A DNA stretch of 64,000 nucleotides from Azorinus chamasolen (Eukaryota > Mollusca > Bivalvia > Cardiida > Solecurtidae): positions 28,632,725 to 28,696,724 of the forward strand of contig OY755242.1 of assembly GCA_963576725.1 (NCBI GenBank), given 5' to 3'. The position numbers and the translations under genes were made by a program. Under the pieces are notes generated by a model. It was not told the origin of the DNA. It searched no databases and worked only from the letters and a program-made list of their open reading frames with translations. This document shows, in pieces, positions 56,561 to 64,000 of this stretch. Each line of letters starts with the position of its first letter. Position 1 is the stretch's first letter.

Positions 56561-56998
56561 ATATTTCCAGTCTGGTAAATATTAAGTTTGTCATTGCTCA
56601 GTGGGCGGGGCTTATGAACTCATCCTGTTGAAAAGTTTGGCAATCACTAAATCGGTTAGAGCTTAAAACTGCAGTCTTCGAAAATAAGACGGCCTAAAAC
56701 GCTTCGCACTCTCGCGTTATCGGCCATCTTATTTTCGAAGACTGCAGTTTATAAGCTCTAACCTATGCGTAGAGACACTATAGAAGGATCTACTGTGTTT
56801 ACAGTAATTAAAGGTCATGGTCATAATTGCACGTGATCCTGTTGTAACATGATGCCAGATGACATTTTCCCTGTTGAGTATACATTTTCGAAACAATGAC
56901 GTCATGAATATTAATTAGGTTATATTTTAGAATGACATATGCACCCATATGAAATGTTTGACCAAGAAAGAAACTGTAGAATCATATCTATATTACTT

Positions 56999-57239
56999 TT
57001 AACTCTTCTCTTGCTGAATTTTAAAATACATTTCTCCTTCTTTACCCATGCCCTGTGGTATAATTACATATATCTTCACTGTGTACAAGTATTTCGCTGT
57101 GCAATCACTGCTGTGGAGTGCACTGGTTGCACAATTATTTTGTAAATAGTGCAGAACCTGATGAGACAGCTCCTGTCTCATCTGGGTCTTCACTATTTAC
57201 AGATAGGTATATTGACGCGAATAGCAAGCGAAGGGTTAA
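56999..57239. mobile_element. MITE family E with deleted hairpin apex
   Basis: TTAA at 56999-57002 and 57236-57239. The hairpin (57138-57200) reads GATGAGACAGCTCCTGTCTC: one side of the apex is missing. Otherwise like 45402-45650. Confidence 0.8.
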
Positions 57240-57345
57240 GCAAACACAGCAAACCCAGACCAGACGGTTCCTTCAGGAGCCGTCTGGTCTGGGTCTGCTC
57301 TGTTTGCAAATGCATGAACAGGTGTTTATAATAAGGAAAGGCTAA
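57240..57345. mobile_element. MITE family B hairpin, perfectly paired form
   Basis: AGCAAACCCAGACCAGACGG with TTCCTTCAGGAG apex and CCGTCTGGTCTGGGTCTGCT. Unlike most copies, both arms read CCCAGACC, so the usual mismatch is absent. Directly joins a family E element at a shared TTAA. Confidence 0.7.
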
Positions 57346-57596
57346 ACTCTTTGCACGCCAAGTAATGTTTCGTCTGCAACAATTATCATCTGCTTCAATT
57401 CTTAAACTAAATTTTCACTCATAAAAAAACATGAAAAAGGTTAAACTGTGGTCTGTTACAAACTCTACTTTACTAACATCCAAATTATCATTCTATTTCA
57501 AGAAAACACTGCCACGGTAGGCCTATCAAACAACCTGGATCCTGATAAGAAACCAAAATACTCTGCGTCCGATCTAGATCTGACCTGTTTGCGCTT

Positions 57597-57835
57597 AACC
57601 CTTTACTCCATAATACGCCTTTGCAAACAGAATAGACCCAGATCAGATGGCTCCTATAGGAGCCGTCTGATCAGGGTCTGCTCTGTTTGCTTATATAATA
57701 ATATAGATATGATTATACAGTTTCTGCCAGGGCCAAACTTTGTTGTGCCCCATGTGCTATTATTACAATTAATCTAATCAATATTAATGATGTCATTATT
57801 TCTTTCATGAATATTCATTGACTAAAGGGTTAACG
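57597..57835. mobile_element. MITE family B, complete copy
   Basis: TTAACCCTTTACTCCATAAT at the left and GACTAAAGGGTTAA at the right. Hairpin 57624-57692 with apex GGCTCCTATAGGAGCC and arms CCAGAT / CCTGAT. Contains ATGACATCAT-like GATGTCATTATTTC near the right end. A family D hairpin (57533-57590) lies just before. Confidence 0.75.
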
Positions 57836-57904
57836 AGATACTGGCTAACACGTTCAGTGCTAGAAATGATTCACTGACAGTGTCCTTTGCAAAACAAAAA
57901 GTGT

Positions 57905-58117
57905 ATACAATACAATACAATACAACTCTTTATTGGCATTAAGTATAAACATACACTTCTAGCCATACCTAGATGGGAAGAACTCGCAGAGGAACCCTCT
58001 CATCAGGGTCTGCACTGTTTGCCATCTTAAACTTTTCTTTAAAACTAATCCCTATTCACTTTGACTTGCTTGAATTTTGGAATAGTCCATTTGAACATTC
58101 AGTGTCGAAAGGGTTAA
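57905..58117 (-). repeat. LINE tail next to MITE family C fragment
   Basis: On the minus strand 57905-57966 reads AATGCCAATAAAGAGTTGTA then TTGTATTGTATTG, a typical CR1/RTE-like 3' tail. It is followed by half a family C element (CCCTCTCATCAGGGTCTGCA, ending at TTAA 58114-58117). A family D hairpin follows at 58157-58215. Confidence 0.6.
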
Positions 58118-58691
58118 CCCAGTGCCATGAAGATGGGGTCATAACATCATATGCAACCAGTTTGGATCCAGATCAGACGCTAAATAACCCGGCGTCTTAT
58201 CAGGATGTAAACTGTTTGAAAGACTGTTTATTATGTTTTTTATAAAGAAACTTGGCGTTTCTCAATCTAAAAATTGAAGCAGACGAAATGACAATGCTGG
58301 CACGGAAAGAGTCGATAATGTTCGAACGTTTCATATACGTACATGTATTTATAAACGCACCATTGTTTTTATACAAAAACTTGTTTATGGTAAACCGTGA
58401 TATGTTATAAACCACGTCTAGATCCTCCTCGTTGGTGTGGAACAAAGGACGATCTTGAATTTCATCCGACGCTAAATACCGCTACATTTATGGGCTCGTT
58501 TCTGATTTATCGAAGTCTAGTCTATACAAGTTCTTGTTTAAATGGTCATTATACTTGTATATAGCGCAATGTTTAGAACACAGCCGCGATGTTTTGATTG
58601 ATATTCTAAAGATGCAGAACATTTATCGAAATACAATCCTTGCATATCTAGTTCTATATCACATACAGTCGAATCTCTATGTTATGGCCGT

Positions 58692-58895
58692 TTAACCCTT
58701 ACAGTGCGGCACACGAGTCACTGATGTCCTTTGCAAACAGTGTAGACCCAGATGAGAGGGCTCCTAGAGGAGCCCTCTCATCAGGGTCTGCACTGTTTGT
58801 CGTGTTACATTTTTCTTTAGAAAAATCCCTAAATATCAACCATAAGCTTGACCTGTTTGAATTTTGGAATGGTCCATTTGAAAAGTCAGGGTTTA
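58692..58895. mobile_element. MITE family C, near-complete copy
   Basis: TTAA at 58692-58695 and 58892-58895. Hairpin 58736-58800 with arms AACAGTGTAGACCC / GATGAGAGG and apex GCTCCTAGAGGAGC at 58760-58773; arms differ at CCAGAT / CCTGAT and GTAG / GCAG. Confidence 0.8.
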
Positions 58896-58920
58896 ATGAA
58901 TGGACATTGTTGACTTACTA

Positions 58921-59127
58921 CAGTAAACCCCCTCTAAAGTGGAATTCTAGTAAAGAAGAACTTAGATAATTTTAGGCAGGTGACTGCTTAATGAAGGATG
59001 AAAGTCATGCAGACTGCTCCTAGGGGAGCTCCTAGGGGAGCGTTATGCATGACTTTCGCCCTGCATTATGCTGCTATCTGTCTCTAAGACATATTATACA
59101 GAATTTAACGTCCGAGAGGGTTTACTG
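58921..59127. mobile_element. Pogo-like MITE with duplicated apex
   Basis: Ends CAGTAAACCCCCTCTAAAG and GAGAGGGTTTACTG between TA pairs. The apex reads CTCCTAGGGGAGCTCCTAGG, a duplicated CTCCTAGGGGAG. Confidence 0.8.
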
Positions 59128-59161
59128 TATTTCGCTGCCAATATCGTATCTGTGAATACTA

Positions 59162-59365
59162 CAGTACAACCTCTATATAACGGCCACTAAAGTGTGCTAA
59201 TTAGTTGGTATTTAGGACAGGCGGTTGCTTAAAGCAAGGTGAAAGTAAAACAGAACGCTCCTATAGGAGCGTTTTGTTTTTCTTTCACCTTGCTTTAAGC
59301 AGCCACCTGCCTTTAACACAAAATACTTGATGAAATTTAATGGCCGTTATAGAGAGGTTTTACTG
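59162..59365. mobile_element. Pogo-like MITE
   Basis: Ends CAGTACAACCTCTATATAAC and TTATAGAGAGGTTTTACTG between TA pairs. Arms AAGCAAGGTGAAAGTAAAAC; apex GCTCCTATAGGAGC at 59257-59270. A related copy at about 60450-60646 has lost its left end next to a (TATGT)n run. Confidence 0.85.
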
Positions 59366-59560
59366 TATTGAAACAGTATGGATGCAGATAAGAAGTCAAG
59401 TAACTGGGGTATGCTTTCTCTAAAGAGAAAGAGGAATTAATCAAACGAAAATTGAAGTCGATGACACATTTTGAAGATATGTATTTGGCAGCGAAAGAGT
59501 TCAAAGCAGGTGACAGATTAATGTAGAACAAAAGGCTAACTGCAAATATTTCGTCATGCA

Positions 59561-59889
59561 TTAACTCTTCCGCTGCCAACTATTTTCGTCCATGTTTTTG
59601 TGGTGTGTTTGGTATAGATGTGTTGTTAATTGTTTGAGGATGTTTGAGTGCCGAGCCCTTTTGGGTTTGGGGCGCTGTAATCTGTATAGGATTGTTTTCC
59701 CTACGTTCGTCGTCTGCTAGATCTACCAGTCTCGTTTTTCTTTGTTTTTAATTTTCTTCCCTTTTCTTTCCAACATATTACCACAGTAAGTATATTAAAC
59801 GCTTTAGATCCTGATGAGACGCTAAATTACTCGGCTTCTCATCTGGATCCAAACTCTTCACAGGTGCGGCATTGGCAGTGAAAGAGTTC
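59561..59889. mobile_element. MITE family D, long copy
   Basis: TTAACTCTTCCGCTGCCAAC at the left, GGCAGTGAAAGAGTT at the right, hairpin 59808-59860 (GATCCTGATGAGACGCTAAA). About 200 bp of extra sequence lies between the left end and the hairpin. Confidence 0.65.
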
Positions 59890-59915
59890 AGATACAGTAA
59901 AACCTCTCTATAAGC

Positions 59916-60225
59916 TTAACCCTTCGCTTGCTGAATTTTAAAGCACATTTCTCCTTCTTTACCCATGCCCTGTTGAATAATTACATATATCTTCACTGTG
60001 TACAAGTGTATCGCTGTGCAATCACTGCTGTGGAGTGCACTGGTTGCACAATCAACTTGTAAATAGTGCAGACCCTGATGAGACAGCTCCTGCAGGAGCT
60101 GTCTCATCTGGGTCTTCACTATTTACAGGTAGGTATATTGACGTGAATTTATTGACAAACAGTGCAGATCCTGATCCGAGAATTCCTCTAGTAGCCTTCT
60201 GATCTGGGTCTGCGCTGTCTGCAAC
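59916..60225. mobile_element. MITE family E fused to a family C hairpin
   Basis: 59916-60148 is family E (AACCCTTCGCTTGCTGAA; hairpin 60060-60126, apex GCTCCTGCAGGAGC). Instead of the expected AATAGCAAGCGAAGGGTTAA end, it changes near 60148 into a family C/B hairpin (CAAACAGTGCAGATCCTGAT). This is a junction of two families. Confidence 0.6.
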
Positions 60226-60394
60226 TGGCAGTGCAGCTGGCAGTGCATGCTTGTCCCGCGTGCAAAGGATTTAATAAATATATACCATGCATATGTTAAA
60301 ATAAAGTTCATCCATGATATTTAATTGTAATTGTATGTATCTCTATAGTGTCTTGTTAATAACTTATATTTGTACGCATTTGTAAACACCAGAA

Positions 60395-60925
60395 ACTGTA
60401 AAGTTTACGTGTAATAAAATTATGTTATGTTATGTTATATTATGTTATCTATAACGGCCACTTAATTGTGTTAATTAGTTGGTATTTATAAAGGAATGAT
60501 GGCTGCTTAAAGCAAGGTGAAAGTAAAACAGAACGCTCCTATAGGAGCGTTCTGTTTTACTTTCACCTTGCTTTAAACAGCCACCTGCATTAAGCACAAA
60601 TTATTTGATACAATTTAGTGGCCGTTATAGAGAGGTTTTAATGTATCTGGTCAACTGTATTAACCCGTTACTCCATAAATAGGCATTTCTACGCCTTTGC
60701 AGAGTAGACCCAGATCAGAAGACTCATATGGGAGCTGTCTTATCTGAGTCTGCCCTGTTTGCTTATATAAATGATATAATAAAGATATTATTCTACAGTT
60801 TTTGCCATTGCCAAAAATGTCAGTGTCCATGTCGTGTGCTATTATAGCAATTAATCAATTTAATAATTTATATTCATGATGTTGTTATTTCTATAATGAA
60901 TATTCATGGAGTAAAGAGTTAAAAC
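60395..60925. repeat. Retroposon tail, pogo-like MITE and MITE B in a row
   Basis: 60395-60445 AATAAAATTATGTTATGTTA is a tail with short repeats. About 60450-60646 is a pogo-like MITE (apex CTCCTATAGGAG). 60660-60925 is a B element (TTAACCCGTTACTCCATAAA to GGAGTAAAGAGTTAA) with hairpin 60703-60765. Confidence 0.6.
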
Positions 60926-61544
60926 ATACTTAAAGTTCTTTTGGGGAGCCGTTGTAGAATATGTGTTACCGCTCATGTGATCACCGTTACAAAGAATAAC
61001 TACTAAATCAAGCCCGGCCCGTCAAGGATTGGCGTCATCCACACGTTGTTTGTAGTGGTCTGACAAGACAATGGCAAATATTTAACCTTTAACATTCTAC
61101 CAGCGTCGTGCTGGTGTTCTTATCAAATATTTTAGATTTTGATGATAGGCCGGGTAAATCAGTGTCTCGTCACGAACCAAACTGATTCATGCTCTTGTTT
61201 GAAAATAATTTTAGTAAACTGATAATTTTAGAATTTGATGAAGAAGACATATTTTGAAGGTAAGATTTGTCTGAACAAATTAAAGGTTAGACGGATGTGG
61301 AGATTAGATGAGGTGTTTGACTAGAGAAAAACTCGTTTGCTCAACACTTGATGACTGTTTTGTAAGTAAACTAAGTATCTCTCTCTTATGTGAGGTACTA
61401 ATTATGAGTACTTTATTTGAGTGTTAAAGGTTTAACTAACTATTACCCTCAACACATTTATGAGTGAATTGGTGACTTCATATGTAGTTCATTAACTTAC
61501 TGTTTATAATGTAATTGTATCATTTTTGACAAGTACAAGTACAA

Positions 61545-62093
61545 AAGTTTATTCGGCATAAACAAACATTGTCCATTGCCATAAACAAAAGTATAAACAA
61601 AAGTATAATGAGAAATGACAGAAAACTGCAGGATCAGTATTCATGCTTATAAAACTGTTTAGTTAAGTCTGAGTTCGTTCTCAAGTTTTTGATTGGTCAG
61701 ATATGAGCCAAAGGCTCAAATCAGACCAATCAAAAGCTTGAGAACAAACTCAGACTCAACTAAAAAGCTTTAAAAGCATGTAACCGGATCTATTTAATTC
61801 CATGAGCAAAAAAAGAATACCTGATTAGATTACTTATACGTTATCCATCTGATCTGGGTCTACTCGTTTGCAAGGAAATGGAAGGGGTACATTTAAATCC
61901 CTATAATCGGAATTCTATTAGAGAAGATAGTATATACTTCTAGGCAGATGGCAGCTTAATGCAATGTGAAAGTCATGTAAAAAAGCTTCTAGAGGAACTT
62001 TCTGCATGACTGTAATCCTGCCTTAAGCTGCCACTTGTCACCAATACCGATATGTATACTTAATTTACCCTCCGGTTTAGATAGGTTTTACTG
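61545..62093. repeat. Retroposon tail, MITE F and a worn pogo-like MITE
   Basis: 61545-61625, minus strand, GCCGAATAAACTTTTGTACT then TGTACTTGTC is a LINE-type tail. 61640-61788 is MITE F (CATGCTTATAAAACTG; TTGATTGGTCAGATATGAGC). A B hairpin fragment lies at 61818-61873. About 61895-62093 is a worn pogo-like element ending GATAGGTTTTACTG. Confidence 0.6.
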
Positions 62094-62141
62094 TGATTGT
62101 TAGGACATGTTCTATCGATTTACCTTTTAGTCCTTCCCATT

Positions 62142-62368
62142 ATAATCCTTTCCTCGATAAATACGCCTTCCTACACCTCTGTAAAAATCACCTATTAAAA
62201 CCATTGTGATAAATAGAGCATTTGCTCCTATAGGAGCAAATGCTCTATTTATCACAATGGTTTCAAACTACAAAATTCTAAAATGTCACGTTTCTCTAGT
62301 AAATGCTCCTTTTGGGTAGATTCATTCAAAGTTGTTCATCTAAAATAGCCTATGGAGGAAAGGGATAA
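62142..62368. mobile_element. MITE family A, near-complete copy
   Basis: Left end ATAATCCTTTCCTCGATAAA, right end GGAGGAAAGGGATAA. Hairpin 62197-62264 is perfectly paired, apex GCTCCTATAGGAGC. Confidence 0.8.
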
Positions 62369-63274
62369 GGGTTTCACACAGCGTCGGGTCATAAAATTAG
62401 AATAAATATTTGCTAAGGACAGACTTATAAGATTAACGATTTTCTGCTGATTTTGACTCGAAGGAAGTAGACACTTGTATCAAAGTTTATATAAGCCCAT
62501 CAACCTTACATCCTTTCCTGTGTCTTTGTTGTGATAAAATGTGTTAAAATCACAGACTGTGTTTAAAGGCAGTTTGAATGCCTTTTGGTGATTACAGATG
62601 ACGGTCTGGTTGTATGGTTATGCATTAGATTATCTGTTCAGCAATAGCTAGAAACGAAATTCAACGCATATTTCATTAAACTAAACATAATTGGATTGTT
62701 ACATTTGTTGGGCCCGGTCGACTTTTGCGGCTTTGAATGTTGGAACCAAGCAGTTTACAAGCGCCACATAACACATGTTATCATCACACTCAAACATGAA
62801 TTGTCAATTAGAATATCTCTTTTATCGTCACTGGCAAATCCATCATTTTAAATAGTTTGAATCTAGATGAAACACTGAGGAATTCGGTGTTTCACCAGGA
62901 CACTATGGTTACATTTTTATAAAGAAATTGAAGAAACCCCCATATCGAAACATGGAATAGACGAAAACTTAGTAGACTAAATTTAACTGGCGGTGAAATA
63001 GATATACTAGAGAGAAGAGTTTCACTATAAATTGTTACAAGAAAGATGTTTGCACATACTCTCCTTATCAGACTGCTCTTCAATCAGTTGAACGTTTGTT
63101 TAGCTTATGTAAACATAAAGCATCACCGATATAAGGTTTGTATGGTGTCATATTTATGTCATATCGAGTTGCCCGAAAAGTTGACATTACTATGTATTTT
63201 AACTGAAAACACGACAAACTTAACGGCAACTGTGTATGTCGTCCTGTTATCCCGTTATCTATCATGAAAAATGC
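62369..63274. other. No gene seen; one family D fragment
   Basis: Only a worn family D hairpin is recognised (about 62860-62910, GAATCTAGATGAAACACTGA). The overlapping ORFs at 62892-63267 on both strands have no recognisable homology. Confidence 0.4.
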
Positions 63275-63399
63275 AATTTGTTTCGTGCACAGAAGAACTT
63301 CTGGGGTCTTCCTCCACCTATAACTAGCTGGACGTCGTATTAAGACTGGAATATTGTTAAAGCGACGTAAAACCCGATAAAAACCAAACCAACCCTAGT

Positions 63400-63925
63400 A
63401 TCATTGCTTATATAAGCCGGTGTAATGAGGAAAAGTGACCCCGTAGTAGATCGACCGGGTGAGTCTTAGTACAATTACCCCCCTTACGTATAAGAAACTG
63501 ACCTCACATACGAGATAACAAACTGGCCCTAAAAAGTGTGCATAAAAGTGAAGTGAAATCCTACTTAGTTATCATTATAAATGTGTCCACCAAATGTATA
63601 TGGGGCCCTGACAGAAAACCCAAGAGAGCCGAAGTCGGCGGTGCTGTGCCTCACAGGCGCCTCCTACGCAAAACCGCAGCACCACGCAATACATACCACA
63701 TTCTACTCGAGGAACGCAAACAAACAACAACAACATTTGGAACCAAACTTCTTTAATGGGATAAGTGTTGATACAACAGAAAAGATTGTGTTCTTGGGTA
63801 TGGTTTGTAGATGAGATCCTTTAAGTGCAATGTTCAAAACGGGAGTGATATAGTTTATAGATTTTAGACACAATGCCTAAATCTAGATTTTTTTACGAAA
63901 GAGGGGGTGTCCACGCACCAAATCG
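63400..63925. other. Unassigned, with overlapping ORFs of unknown origin
   Basis: Two overlapping frames (63538-63756 and 63581-63814) begin near ATGTGTCCACCAAATG. Neither peptide is recognised, and the overlap in two frames argues against both being real. The sequence around 63600-63700 is more GC-rich than its surroundings, perhaps an exon or a transposon piece. Confidence 0.2.
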
Positions 63926-63927
63926 CA

Positions 63928-64000
63928 GCCCAGTGGGCACGAGAAGTTGTTTCAACGTTGATTCAGCGTTGATAAAAGTTGAATCAACGTCACAAACGTT
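63928..64000 (+). repeat. Start of a GCCCAGTGGGCAC / TTGATTCAACG repeat, cut by window end
   Basis: CAGCCCAGTGGGCACGAGAA is followed by repeated GTTGATTCAACGT-like words. Elements of this kind with GTTGAATCAACG words are common in marine invertebrate genomes. The rest lies beyond the window. Confidence 0.5.

Larger units (their letters stand above)
49850..56765. mobile_element. Large copy of the 41343-42470 element, holding a reverse transcriptase
   Basis: 49850-50868 matches 41350-42283 along its length (GATTGCCCTACTTTTCC start, CACGTGACTATATA end). 56580-56765 matches 42284-42470, including the terminal hairpin. Between them are 5.7 kb absent from the short copy: a minus-strand reverse transcriptase remnant, a CCTTGACC tandem repeat and unassigned sequence. 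Either the short copy is a deletion derivative of a large retroelement or the 5.7 kb is a nested insertion. The junction AAGTTTGTCATTGC is the same in both copies. Confidence 0.6.

Noticed and set aside
63538..63814. Two overlapping ORFs as genes
   Set aside because: They overlap in different frames, have no splice or promoter context and no recognisable family.

Overview
The window looks like nuclear DNA from a bivalve mollusc. It is AT-rich, intron-containing and very rich in repeats. It is full of short hairpin elements with TTAA or TA ends, of repeats containing GTCCGTC-type words, GGGGGCAT ends and AAGGTCA-type tandem units (a style I associate with bivalves), and of decayed transposons. 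There are no bacterial operons, no CRISPR array and no intact transposase or reverse transcriptase. The species is inferred only to class level.

Only one host gene is confidently recognised: the 5' half of GOLGA1 (golgin-97, a trans-Golgi coiled-coil tether) on the plus strand. Eight coding exons lie between 18650 and 34109 and join in frame into 276 codons. The start methionine context (MFAKLK), the residues before the coiled coil and the GF-TQELGKLKHM segment match the N-terminal part of animal golgin-97. The C-terminal half with the GRIP domain is not seen. The last 30 kb behave as one long repeat-filled intron, or the gene continues past the window.

Layout: 1-6.7 kb is a TTAA hairpin element split by a 6.4 kb transposon that itself holds an inverted-repeat element and a 1.15 kb hAT element with a perfect 8-bp target duplication. 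7.0-8.8 kb is a foldback transposon whose arms are built from 21-bp units grouped into 147-bp repeats. 9.8-11.2 kb is a 16-copy, 88-bp satellite with an alternating two-unit order. 12.8-17.2 kb has an inverted-repeat element, a LINE reverse transcriptase remnant on the minus strand and two tRNA-Thr-like sequences. 18.6-34.1 kb is GOLGA1 with repeat-loaded introns. 34-64 kb contains a mariner remnant, an LTR-element protease fragment, a possible two-exon 60-residue gene with an X-box-like promoter inside an inverted-repeat element, a 6.9 kb interrupted element carrying a dead Penelope-like reverse transcriptase, and dozens of hairpin MITEs.

The most interesting signal is not a gene. At least five hairpin MITE families, with two different kinds of ends (TTAA and TA/pogo-like), share the same hairpin apex GCTCC-N4-GGAGC. 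Four TTAA families also share arms built on GACCCWGATSAGA, in which one arm usually reads CCTGAT and the other CCAGAT, leaving a single unpaired position that recurs in most copies. Several unrelated elements also have a hairpin at one end only, with a CGCT/GCGA-rich loop.
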